A DNA stretch of 64,000 bases, from contig JBBIQK010000006.1 in the NCBI GenBank assembly GCA_037442365.1, positions 8,425 to 72,424 on the forward strand. The letters are read 5' to 3'. The notes beneath the pieces are model-generated. The model was not told the DNA's origin, made no database searches, and saw only the letters and a list, made by a program, of their open reading frames with translations. This document shows, piece by piece, positions 51,951 through 60,060 of this stretch (positions within the stretch are counted from its first letter, which is position 1; each line of letters begins with the position of its first letter). This DNA is from GBS-DC sp037442365. Lineage in GTDB: Bacteria; Armatimonadota; Fimbriimonadia; Fimbriimonadales; GBS-DC. The translations under genes and the position numbers were made by a program.

Positions 51951-52604
51951 TCAAGGCGCGAGCCGCACGCGCGCCCACGAGCCGTCGGGCTGGCGCGTGA
52001 ACAGCAGGCGGTCGTGCAAGCGGTTCCGACGCCCCTGCCAGAACTCAATCGAATCGGGGATGAGCCGGTAGCCCGTCCAGTAAAGCGGACGTGGCACAGG
52101 GCGACCTTCGAACTCGCGTTCCACCTCCGCCGCGCGCTGCTCCAGCCACTCACGGCTGGGGATCGGCTCGCTCTGGGGCGAGACCCACGCCGCCAGCTGA
52201 TGCCCGCGCGGACGACGCACGAAGTAGGCGTCCGCCTCTGCGTCGCTCACCTGCGTAATCCGCCCTCGAATCCGAATCTGACGCTCCAAAGCGCCCCACC
52301 AGAACACCAGCGTCGCATATGGGCGGTGCGCAAGTTGTCTGCCTTTCGCGCTGTTGCCGTTCGTGTAGAACACCAGCCCTTCGTCGTCCAGCCCGCGCAG
52401 CAGCACGAACCGCGCATCGGGATTGCCCTGCTCGTCCACCGTCGCCAGGCACATCGCGTTCGGTTCAATCAGATTCGCCCCGACTGCCGTCTCCAGCCAG
52501 CGACGCAACAGCGCCAGTGGGTCGTCGCCCGCCTCATCTTCGGTCAACTCGCCCAGCTCATAACTCGTGCGAATATCCTCAATCACGGCTTTACTCCAGC
52601 GCAA
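51951..52604 (-). CDS. pdxH: Pyridoxamine 5'-phosphate oxidase
   Basis: 217 residues. FVLLRGLDDEGLVFYTNGNS and SAKGRQLAHRP bind FMN, and IEFWQGRRNRLHDRLLF is the C-terminal signature. It oxidises pyridoxamine or pyridoxine phosphate to PLP. The start is uncertain: TTG at 52604 overlaps the DUF1080 stop by 14 bp, and a GTG at 52586 would remove six residues. Co-transcribed with the DUF1080 gene. Confidence 0.94.
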   Translation of the reverse strand: MRWSKAVIEDIRTSYELGELTEDEAGDDPLALLRRWLETAVGANLIEPNAMCLATVDEQGNPDARFVLLRGLDDEGLVFYTNGNSAKGRQLAHRPYATLVFWWGALERQIRIRGRITQVSDAEADAYFVRRPRGHQLAAWVSPQSEPIPSREWLEQRAAEVEREFEGRPVPRPLYWTGYRLIPDSIEFWQGRRNRLHDRLLFTRQPDGSWARVRLAP

Positions 52605-53247
52605 TCAGCTCGACCGTGCGGAAGTGAATCTCGCCGCCCTCCGACTGGAGCGCAATCTTGCCCGCCAGCACCTCCGCGCCCGTGCCTTCGTTGACCACCT
52701 CGCCGTTCACCTTGAGGATTACCTGGTCGTTGTAGACGATAATCTCGTACTGGTTCCATTCGGGGGCGGGCTTTTCGGCGTTCTTCTTGCGCCAGCGATG
52801 CCGCTCGGCGTTTCTGTCAACATACTCCGGATCGGTCTGCAGCGGCGCGCCGTCAATCAGCCAGAAGTCGCCCGCGTTCATATGCATCAGCTGCGCCTCC
52901 ACCGAGCGGGGCCAGATTTTATGCTCTCCATGCACGCGCAGCAGCACGCCGCTGTTGCCGGGCTTTTTGTCAGGCGCCCAGCGCCACTCGACCTTGAGGA
53001 TGTAGTTTTTGTAGTCGCGTTCAGTGTAGAGGTAGCCCAGCGGCTCGCCCTTACAGATGAGGATACCGTCCTCCACGCGCCACACATCTTCCATTTTGGC
53101 GTTCGGGTCGGCAAGGTACGCCTTCCAGCCCGTCAGGTCGCGCCCGTTGAAGAGTTTAATCACCTGTACGCGCTTACTCTCCTGCGCGTCCAGCGCACCG
53201 CACGCCAGCGCCAGACTCCACAGCGCAATAGCCCACAGGATTCGCAT
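52591..53247 (-). CDS. Secreted DUF1080 (3-keto-disaccharide hydrolase-like) protein
   Basis: 218 residues. AGGAGG precedes the ATG at 53247 and the signal peptide ends near GALDAQ. The DUF1080 concanavalin-like fold is clear: VIKLFNGRDLTGWKAY, then VWRVEDGILICKG and NSGVLLRVHGEHKIWPRSVE, ending EIHFRTVELIAL. Family members are described as hydrolases of 3-keto-glycosides or as sugar-binding domains. Single domain, extracellular or periplasmic. Its fusion-like overlap with pdxH looks like operon packing only. Confidence 0.9.
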   Translation of the reverse strand: MRILWAIALWSLALACGALDAQESKRVQVIKLFNGRDLTGWKAYLADPNAKMEDVWRVEDGILICKGEPLGYLYTERDYKNYILKVEWRWAPDKKPGNSGVLLRVHGEHKIWPRSVEAQLMHMNAGDFWLIDGAPLQTDPEYVDRNAERHRWRKKNAEKPAPEWNQYEIIVYNDQVILKVNGEVVNEGTGAEVLAGKIALQSEGGEIHFRTVELIALE

Positions 53248-53366
53248 TGTCGCCTCCTGCGCGCGGGATTCGGCAAGCGCACAGAGACTCCTACCGATTG
53301 CCACAGTTCTTTCCGGGCGGGTCGAGTGAGATACAGGGCTTGAGTCCTATGTGATGATATTCGAGG

Positions 53367-53372
53367 TATAAT
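53367..53372 (+). promoter_or_regulatory. -10 element of the Cys-rich peptide gene, leaderless type
   Basis: TATAAT preceded by GG, 6 bases before the ATG. Confidence 0.6.
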
Positions 53373-53378
53373 ACTCTT

Positions 53379-53579
53379 ATGATGAGAATGCTCACGATTC
53401 TGCTGGCGATACTGGGTGTGACTTTCGTTGCACTGACGAGCAACAGGGCATACACCTGTTGTGACTCTGAAATGGTGACTGGTCGCTGTAATCCATACGG
53501 TATCTGCAACGCTTGCACGAACTGCAAGTATTGCAAGCACTGTGCAGAAAACGGAGGCTCGTGTTCTGTTTGTAGATAA
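53379..53579 (+). CDS. 66-residue exported cysteine-rich peptide
   Basis: A hydrophobic signal (MLTILLAILGVTFVALTS) precedes a mature part of about 42 residues with 10 cysteines, in the order CC, C, C, CTNC, CKHC, C, C (YTCCDSEM ... GICNACTNCKYCKHCAENGG ... CSVC). The CxxC pairs suggest zinc or Fe-S binding, or a disulfide-stapled core. Similar CKNCxYCxHC mini-proteins occur as hypothetical genes in other phyla. It stands alone with its own promoter. The gap 53580-53772 after it holds nothing I can identify. Confidence 0.75.
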   Translation: MMRMLTILLAILGVTFVALTSNRAYTCCDSEMVTGRCNPYGICNACTNCKYCKHCAENGGSCSVCR

Positions 53580-53760
53580 GCCAACGTCTCTGTCCTGCGC
53601 CTCTTGCGTCCAGGTGTAGCGTCCAGACACTCCGCAGTGAGGTATTGAAGGGCGCCGTCAGCTGTTATGAATGAGCGGTGTGCCGCGTGGCGACACAGTG
53701 CTTCCTGTCGAACATCGGTATGCTGAAGCTTGAGCGCATCCCAACGCCTTCGCTTTAGGG

Positions 53761-53766
53761 TAGTAT
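53761..53766 (+). promoter_or_regulatory. -10 element of ltaE, leaderless type
   Basis: TAGTAT preceded by GG, 6 bases before the ATG. It is weaker than TATAAT but fits the TANNNT core. Confidence 0.4.
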
Positions 53767-53772
53767 AACAGC

Positions 53773-54801
53773 ATGCGCGTAGACCTGCGTTCCGATACCG
53801 TGACTCTGCCGACGCCCGCGATGCGCCGCGCGATGGCGGACGCCGAACTCGGCGACGATGTGTACGGCGAAGACCCGACCGTGAACCGCCTGCAGGCGCG
53901 AGTCGCCGAACTGCTGGGACACGAAGCCGCCCTGTTTACCCCGTCGGGCACGATGGCGAACGAAATCGCCGTCAAGGTGTGGACGCAGCCCGGCGACGCC
54001 ATCCTCGTCGACGCTGAGAGCCACATCCTGCACTATGAGCTGGCGGGTCCCGCCGTGATTGCGGGCGTACAGGTGGAGACCTACCCCATCGAGAACGGCG
54101 TGTTCCAGCTTCAGGAGATTGAACGGCGCATTCGGATTGCCGACGACCACACGCCCGGCACGCGCCTGCTGTGTATCGAGAACACGCACAACCGCTGCGG
54201 CGGCACGATTCTGCCTCCCGAAATGATGCCCGACCTGCGCGCGCTGGCGGATCGGCGCAGGCTACGCATCCATCTGGACGGCGCGCGGCTGTTCAACGCG
54301 AGCGTCGCGCGGGGCGTCTCGCCGCAGGCGTGGACACGCTACGCCGACTCGGTGATGATTGCCTTCTCCAAAGGGCTGTGCTGCCCCGTCGGTTCCGTGC
54401 TGGCGGGTTCGGAGGCGTTCATTCGTGAGGCGCACCGCGTGCGCAAGCTGCTGGGCGGCGGGATGCGTCAGGCGGGCGTACTGGCGGCGGCGTGCCTCGT
54501 CGCGCTGGACACCATGATTGACCGCCTCGCTGAAGACCACGCCCGCGCCCGACGCCTCGCCGAAGCCATCGCCGACCTGCCCGGCTTCAAGGTGAACCTG
54601 CCGACCGTGCAGACGAACATGGTGTATGTGCAGACGGCGCGCCCCGCGCAGGAGATTGAACGCGCGCTGGCGGCGGAAGGCGTGCTATGCATCGCGCTCG
54701 ACCCGCACCGCCTGCGCCTCGTGATGCACCACGACATCGACGACGCCGCGCTGGAACACGCCATCCGCGCCTTCCAGCGCGTTTCGGGTATCCTATCATA
54801 G
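53773..54801 (+). CDS. ltaE: Low-specificity L-threonine aldolase
   Basis: 342 residues. DLRSDTVTLPTPAMRRAM and GDDVYGEDPTVNRLQ open the protein, FTPSGTMANE binds the PLP phosphate, HLDGARLFNA holds the PLP aspartate, and IAFSKGLCCPVGSVL contains the Schiff-base K200. It cleaves L-threonine or allo-threonine to glycine and acetaldehyde. It is the first gene of a tight run with yebC and the rhomboid gene (12 and 17 bp gaps). Confidence 0.96.
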   Translation: MRVDLRSDTVTLPTPAMRRAMADAELGDDVYGEDPTVNRLQARVAELLGHEAALFTPSGTMANEIAVKVWTQPGDAILVDAESHILHYELAGPAVIAGVQVETYPIENGVFQLQEIERRIRIADDHTPGTRLLCIENTHNRCGGTILPPEMMPDLRALADRRRLRIHLDGARLFNASVARGVSPQAWTRYADSVMIAFSKGLCCPVGSVLAGSEAFIREAHRVRKLLGGGMRQAGVLAAACLVALDTMIDRLAEDHARARRLAEAIADLPGFKVNLPTVQTNMVYVQTARPAQEIERALAAEGVLCIALDPHRLRLVMHHDIDDAALEHAIRAFQRVSGILS

Positions 54802-54813
54802 GAGGCACGAGCG

Positions 54814-55560
54814 ATGGCTGGACATTCCAAATGGCACAACATCCGCATTCGCAAGGGCAAGCAGGACGCGCTGCGCAGCAAACTCTTCACGAAACTGGCG
54901 CGCGAGATTACCGTCGCGGCGAAGCAGGGCGGCGGCAACCCCGACGCGAACCCGCGCCTGCGACTCGCCATCGAAAAAGCGCGCGAGAACCACATGCCCG
55001 CCGACAACATCAAACGCGCCATCCAGAAAGGCACTGGGGAGCTGGAAGGCGCGAGCTATGAGGAAATCACCTACGAGGGCTACGGTCCCGGCGGCGTCGC
55101 GATTATGGTAGAATGCATGACTGACAACCGCAACCGCACCGTCGCCGAACTGCGCCACCTGTTCTCCAAGCACGGGGGCAACCTGGGCGAGACGGGCAGC
55201 GTCGCATGGCAGTTCCAGCGACAGGGCGTGATTACCATCCCCGCCGAAGCCATCTCCGAAGAGGAGTTGCTGGAGATTGCGCTGGAGGCGGGCGCGGAGG
55301 ATGTGAGCCAGGAAGAGGAATTCTATCGCGTGACGACGAGCGTGGAGGACTTCCATCGCGTGCGCGAGGTGTTGCAGGCGCGCGGGCTGCCGATTGCCGA
55401 AGCGCAGCTGGAGTTGACGCCGACCACCACCGTGCGCGTGGAGGGCGAGACCGCGCAAAAACTCATGCGCCTGCTGGAAGTCCTTGAAGACCATGACGAT
55501 GTGCAGAACACCTACGCGAACTTCGACATCCCCGACGAAGCGTTCGCCAGCGTCTCGTAA
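54814..55560 (+). CDS. yebC: YebC/PmpR-family regulator
   Basis: 248 residues, standard length. AGHSKWHNIRIRKGKQDALR opens it, then ENHMPADNIKRAIQKGTGEL and the C-terminal ECMTDNRNRTVAELRHLFSK are typical. Members act as transcription factors or as translation factors at proline stretches. GGAGG precedes the ATG. In many bacteria yebC neighbours ruvC, which is not the case here. Confidence 0.96.
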   Translation: MAGHSKWHNIRIRKGKQDALRSKLFTKLAREITVAAKQGGGNPDANPRLRLAIEKARENHMPADNIKRAIQKGTGELEGASYEEITYEGYGPGGVAIMVECMTDNRNRTVAELRHLFSKHGGNLGETGSVAWQFQRQGVITIPAEAISEEELLEIALEAGAEDVSQEEEFYRVTTSVEDFHRVREVLQARGLPIAEAQLELTPTTTVRVEGETAQKLMRLLEVLEDHDDVQNTYANFDIPDEAFASVS

Positions 55561-55577
55561 GGCAGGTTGAGGCGCGC

Positions 55578-56696
55578 ATGCGCGTCCCGTTGCCCCTCGC
55601 GACCCTCGGCATGCTGGGGGTCAACACCGCGATAGTGCTGTGGCTTCCGTCCCGCGCCGAATCGGTCGAGGCGTGGGGCTTTATGCCTGCCGAGCCGTCG
55701 CTGGTGGGCGCGCTGACCAGCCTGTTCGTGCATGCGGGCTGGCTGCACTGGCTCAAGAACGCGCTCTTTCTGGGGCTGTTCGGGGCGTATGTGGAGCGCG
55801 CGCTGGGCGTGGGGCGCTGGTTGATTCTGTATTTCGCGAGCGGGTTCGGCGCGCTGGGCGTCCACTGGGCGATGAGCCTCACGATTCAGCCATCGCTCTA
55901 CCGTGAGGGCATCGTGGGCGCGTCGGGCGCGATTTCGGGACTGGTGGGCTACTTCGCGTTGCGGTTTTATCGGCGGCGCGTGCGGCTACTGTGGGCGTCG
56001 CCGAACCGCTGGGGGCTGGGGGTGCCGATGTGGGTCGGCGTGCTGCTGTGGGTGCTGCTGCAGGGCGCGGGCGCGATACTGGAGGCGGGGCAGCCCACCC
56101 CCTCCGCGATTGGCTACTGGGCGCATCTGGGCGGGTTCGCGACGGGGCTGCTGCTCGCGCTGATGTGGGGCGCGGGGGCGCAGGGCGAACGCGAATTCGC
56201 GCTGGAGCAGGCGACGCGCGCGCTGCAGCAGGGCGCGGCGGGCGACGCGCTCCGCTGGCTGCAGCCACTCTCGCCCGACGACGCGCCCCAAGCGGGCTAC
56301 CTCAAGGGCGCCACATGGGCGATGCTGGGCGACGCCGACGAAGCGCGTCCCCTGCTGCAGGACGCCCTGCGCCGCGCGCTCCAGCGTAGCGATTACGAAC
56401 AGGCGTCCGCCGCCGCCGACCTGCTCTGCGAGCTGGAGCAGTTGCACACGCTCGACGCGCCAACCCTGCACGCGCTGTTTCAGGGCGTGCGCGACCGTCC
56501 GCGCGCCCTGCGCTGGCTGGAAACGCTCACCCGCCGCCCCGACCTGCCCGAACGCCCCGAATGGCTGCTGCTGCACGCCCGCCTGCTCCAGCAACAGGGA
56601 CAGACCGACGCCGCGCACGCTGTGCTGCAGCGCCTTATCGCTGACCACCCGGACTCCCTGCAAGCCGACCTCGCCAAACTGCAGACGCGGAGATAA
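55578..56696 (+). CDS. Rhomboid protease with C-terminal TPR-like region
   Basis: 372 residues. Six or seven helices lie in the first 200. HWLKNALFLGLFG is the conserved H-x3-N loop, GIVGASGAISGL holds the catalytic Ser116, and GYWAHLGGFATG the catalytic His183. The remaining 170 residues are soluble helices with a TPR-like rhythm (EQATRALQQGAAGDALRWLQ, then ARLLQQQGQTDAAHAVLQRL), probably cytosolic and substrate- or partner-binding. It cuts membrane-embedded helices. It follows yebC by 17 bp. Confidence 0.92.
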   Translation: MRVPLPLATLGMLGVNTAIVLWLPSRAESVEAWGFMPAEPSLVGALTSLFVHAGWLHWLKNALFLGLFGAYVERALGVGRWLILYFASGFGALGVHWAMSLTIQPSLYREGIVGASGAISGLVGYFALRFYRRRVRLLWASPNRWGLGVPMWVGVLLWVLLQGAGAILEAGQPTPSAIGYWAHLGGFATGLLLALMWGAGAQGEREFALEQATRALQQGAAGDALRWLQPLSPDDAPQAGYLKGATWAMLGDADEARPLLQDALRRALQRSDYEQASAAADLLCELEQLHTLDAPTLHALFQGVRDRPRALRWLETLTRRPDLPERPEWLLLHARLLQQQGQTDAAHAVLQRLIADHPDSLQADLAKLQTRR

Positions 56697-56729
56697 ACCT
56701 TCCCAACCCAGCTACTGTCAAGGGCATGG

Positions 56730-56735
56730 TATTAT
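56730..56735 (+). promoter_or_regulatory. -10 element of helD, leaderless type
   Basis: TATTAT preceded by GG, 6 bases before the ATG. Confidence 0.45.
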
Positions 56736-56741
56736 TTACAT

Positions 56742-59063
56742 ATGCAATTCAAGGGGAAAGTGCGCTGGTCGGCGCAGGAGGAGCGAGAGTTATATCAGGA
56801 GGCGGCAAGTGCGCTGCTCGGACGCTATGAACACTACTCGCGTGAAGTGCGACGGCTCCGCCGCTCATGGATGACGCTTGACCAACTGGTCGCCAGCGCC
56901 TATGAACGGTCGGGGTTGACTCAGCCGCCCGACAGTGAACCATTTTTCGGCAGAATCGATATCTCGTTTGATGGCGGAGCAACTGTCGAGTCGCGCTACA
57001 TCGGCTACATGGGAATCGATGTTGCAGATACGCGCATTCTGGACTGGCGCGCGCCGCTCGCAGGCGTCTACTACTCCGCGAGAAGCATCGGGTCCACCCA
57101 GTACCGTGTTGATCGCAAACTTCGTGAGGTTCCGCTAACCCTGCGACGCCGATTTGAGAAGGAATCGATTATCCACACTGAGTATCTGCCGTTGCCCTTT
57201 TACGGGGATACCCCACTGTCTGCCGAGCGGTCCTATCAAGAGTACCTGGACGAGTTGCTGAGCCGTTTCACAGACGGCTCCATGCGCGACATCGTGCGCA
57301 CCATCGACTCGGAGCAAAATGAAGCGATTCGCGACACTGCACTCACCGTCCAGATTATCGGCGGACCTGGCACAGGCAAGACTTCGGTCGCGCTGCACCG
57401 TATCGCCTACCTGAACTACAAAACGATTCAGGAGAGCAGAGGCAGGGTACGCGCGAATCGCTTCGCCTACATCAGCCCCACGCAGCTGCTGTACGCTTAC
57501 ACCAGCGGAGTCTTCAGGAACATCCCCGATACATTCCCCGAATACTGGAGCCTCGACATGATTCTGGACGAGTTAATTAAGGCGTACCGTAAGCCCTTCG
57601 AGACCGCGCCGCGGCTGCATATCGAGAACAGGCTCGCTTTTGAGGAGCGTTCGCCGCACATAGACCGCGCGGTCGCCACAGGCATGCAGCGCGTGCATAA
57701 CGCCGAAGAACTCGAGGCAATTCTTTACATACTGAATCGCTTCGCCGCCGACGAAGTAAGGGCTGCTATCGCCTCGCAGGATCGAGCGATTCTGAAAGCA
57801 GCGTTGGAAACTCTCATTCAGGCAATCGTTAGACTGGACGCGCTCCAGAAAAAACTGTCGTTGCGCGAGGGCGAATCAGGCGTCAAATCCTGTGTAAACG
57901 CAGTAAAGCGTTGCCTCAACCAGTTGTCAGCCATGCGTGAGTTGTTGCAATCGGTCATGGCGATTCTGGAGGGACTCCGCAGCGCCCCCATACCGCTTCA
58001 GGGGATTTCGCCTCTGTGTCAACTCCTGCAAGGAAAACCATTCAAGGATTTGAGAAATTCCCTTGCATTGCTCCGCAAAAGATACCCGTATTGGGACGCG
58101 CTGCGCGAGCCAGTGCCTGATGAGTCGGAATTCAAGCGATTTTCGCCATCCCTGCAGACCCTGCTACAGTTGATAGAGCCTGTGTCGCTGTTCAGAAGGG
58201 TATATGGCGGCAGGCAAGCACAAGAGATGTTCTGTGAATTGGCAGGCGAGGAATCGCTCCCCTACATTCGGGAGATAGGCGGCAGACCCGCCGACATGGT
58301 GTATTACGATGAGAAACCCCTGCTGATTCTGTTCATGCAACGGCTGTTTACCGACACGCCGACGCCCCTGAGCGGCTACCGTGTAATCGCCATCGATGAA
58401 ACGCAGAACATCCCGCACACGACGCTGTATTGCCTGTACGGGCTTGCGCCCCGAGGGTGCAACTTCATCCTGATGGCAGACCCCAACCAGCAAACTGCGC
58501 TGCTGGGCTGTGCGCACACGCAGACGCACGCAACCTTCAACGCGCGGACATACCAGCTCACGAATATATACCGCAGCAACCCGTACATCATCTGGGCGGC
58601 AAGCGCGCTGCTCGGAATAGAGGTCGAACCCTCGCAGCTCCAGCGCCAGGAGGGCCACATCCCCGAAGCGCGCCGCATGGAACCCCAGTCGCTTGCCGAA
58701 TACGCGCACGATCTGCTGAACCTGCACGGGTTCCCAAGCCTCGCCATCATCACGAAGACCCTGCGCGAGGCGGAGCAGTTAGGCAGTCTGTTTGGTCTGC
58801 CTGTGATCAATAGCGACGCGGTTCGAATCCTTCAGGGCGTCTTCGTGATTCCGCTCAGCCTGTGCGCGGGGCTGGAGTTCGACGCCGTGATTGTGTACAA
58901 CGCCTCCGATAAGCAGTACGCGCCCAATCGGGTGGAAGACAAACGCAGGCTGTATGTCGCCAGCACGCGGGCGATGCACAGGCTCATCTATCATCTCCCG
59001 CCGAAAGGCGCATGCACACTGATCGACTCCCTCGTCAGCGGCAGGCTTGTGCAGCGCGTTTAA
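56742..59063 (+). CDS. helD: HelD-like superfamily 1 helicase/ATPase
   Basis: 773 residues. The N-terminus is a long helical arm (to about 70) like the secondary-channel arm of HelD. DWRAPLAGVYYSA follows, a mark of this group. Walker A is IIGGPGTGKTSVALHRIAYL (about residue 208), the DEAD-like Walker B is VIAIDETQNIP and the C-terminal SF1 motif RRLYVASTRAMHRLIY. HelD/HelR proteins remove stalled RNA polymerase from DNA using ATP. The middle helical insertion (about 330-480) is lineage-specific. The stop codon TAA is contributed by the repeat at 59061. Confidence 0.88.
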   Translation: MQFKGKVRWSAQEERELYQEAASALLGRYEHYSREVRRLRRSWMTLDQLVASAYERSGLTQPPDSEPFFGRIDISFDGGATVESRYIGYMGIDVADTRILDWRAPLAGVYYSARSIGSTQYRVDRKLREVPLTLRRRFEKESIIHTEYLPLPFYGDTPLSAERSYQEYLDELLSRFTDGSMRDIVRTIDSEQNEAIRDTALTVQIIGGPGTGKTSVALHRIAYLNYKTIQESRGRVRANRFAYISPTQLLYAYTSGVFRNIPDTFPEYWSLDMILDELIKAYRKPFETAPRLHIENRLAFEERSPHIDRAVATGMQRVHNAEELEAILYILNRFAADEVRAAIASQDRAILKAALETLIQAIVRLDALQKKLSLREGESGVKSCVNAVKRCLNQLSAMRELLQSVMAILEGLRSAPIPLQGISPLCQLLQGKPFKDLRNSLALLRKRYPYWDALREPVPDESEFKRFSPSLQTLLQLIEPVSLFRRVYGGRQAQEMFCELAGEESLPYIREIGGRPADMVYYDEKPLLILFMQRLFTDTPTPLSGYRVIAIDETQNIPHTTLYCLYGLAPRGCNFILMADPNQQTALLGCAHTQTHATFNARTYQLTNIYRSNPYIIWAASALLGIEVEPSQLQRQEGHIPEARRMEPQSLAEYAHDLLNLHGFPSLAIITKTLREAEQLGSLFGLPVINSDAVRILQGVFVIPLSLCAGLEFDAVIVYNASDKQYAPNRVEDKRRLYVASTRAMHRLIYHLPPKGACTLIDSLVSGRLVQRV

Positions 59064-59160
59064 GTGCCTTTGCAGTAGATTTTCAGTGACTCCCTGCCGC
59101 GCGTGTGCGTAATTTAGAGTGCTGAAGCGGGAGCTTCAGCGTCGCGGAAGCTCCGCTTCC
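59061..59160. mobile_element. MITE-like element (family C), one end only
   Basis: TAAGTGCCTTTGCAGTAGAT then TTTTCAGTGACTCCC match the reverse complement of the right side of 34871-35032, followed by AGAGTGCTGAAGCGG and CTCCGCTTCCGCAT hairpins. The far end is missing. Its first TAA is the helD stop. Confidence 0.7.
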
Positions 59161-59234
59161 GCATGTCGCTTTGCGAACTATGAGCCGCCGATTGGTATCA
59201 AAAGGCGGAACAAGCATCCTTGCGACAGAGCAGG

Positions 59235-59240
59235 TACACT
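59235..59240 (+). promoter_or_regulatory. -10 element of the second prepilin gene, leaderless type
   Basis: TACACT preceded by GG, 7 bases before the ATG. Confidence 0.5.
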
Positions 59241-59247
59241 TCCCGAC

Positions 59248-60045
59248 ATGCCTCGCATACGGAGGGCGTGGGGATTTACGCTGATCGAGCTGCTGGCGGT
59301 GATTGCAATCATCGCCCTGCTGGCGGCGTTGTTGTTTCCCGTGCTGAGCCGAGCGCGCGAGAAGGCGCGCCAGAGCCAGTGCCTGAGCAATCTGCGCCAG
59401 CTTGCCGCTGCGCTTGCGCTCTACCGCGCCGACTACGACGGACGCAACCCCGGCATGGGCGACGGCACTTACTGCCCCGGCGTGGTCAACCCGCAGTTCT
59501 ACCCGCGCTGGATCGGCGGTATCCGCACCACGGCGCAGGGACAGTGGGTTCCCTGCCACTGGGTGATTGACCCGCCGTTAGACCCCAACGCGCCTTTGGG
59601 CGCGCTCTGGCAGCAAACGGGCGTGAAACAGGGCGCACTGTACGCCTATGTGCGCAACGAACAGGTCTACATCTGCCCCTCCGACCCGCGCGGGCAGGAG
59701 AAGCGACTGAGCTACTCGATGAACTTCGTGGCGGGTTTTATCCCCGAAGCGGTGGTGGAGCGCCCCACCCAGTTCGCCGAGATGGTCGACGAGCAGGCGA
59801 CGCTCAACGACGGCGATTTGACCGCCTTCGATACGCAGGGACGCTACTTCAACTGCCCGACGATTGCCCACTTCAACGGGTCGAACCTCACCTTTTTCGA
59901 TGGGCACGCGCGCTGGTTTCGGGCGACGCACACCGTCGAGCGCGTGCGCGAATGCCAGTATACGATTCCCGCGCACTACTTCTGTCCAACGATTCCCTTC
60001 CCTGACGCGGGCGGCTACACGCTCAACTGCGCGCAGGAGCCGTAA
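59248..60045 (+). CDS. Type IV-prepilin-like protein (DUF1559 style)
   Basis: 265 residues. The leader is MPRIRRAWG, then FTLIELLAVIAIIALLAALL, with cleavage expected after Gly9. CLSNLRQLAAALALYRADYD, CPSDPRGQEKRLSYSMN and FFDGHARWFRATH follow the family plan. The start at 59248 is where the leader begins, although the frame is open further upstream. Single gene with its own promoter. It shares the plan of the prepilin at 42353, but the C-terminal halves are not alike. Confidence 0.9.
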   Translation: MPRIRRAWGFTLIELLAVIAIIALLAALLFPVLSRAREKARQSQCLSNLRQLAAALALYRADYDGRNPGMGDGTYCPGVVNPQFYPRWIGGIRTTAQGQWVPCHWVIDPPLDPNAPLGALWQQTGVKQGALYAYVRNEQVYICPSDPRGQEKRLSYSMNFVAGFIPEAVVERPTQFAEMVDEQATLNDGDLTAFDTQGRYFNCPTIAHFNGSNLTFFDGHARWFRATHTVERVRECQYTIPAHYFCPTIPFPDAGGYTLNCAQEP

Positions 60046-60060
60046 TCGCCGCGCCTGCGA

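Noticed and set aside
58800..58830. GGTTCGAATCC, a tRNA T-loop look-alike
   Set aside because: It is inside helD in a well-conserved region, and no acceptor, anticodon or D arms can be formed around it.
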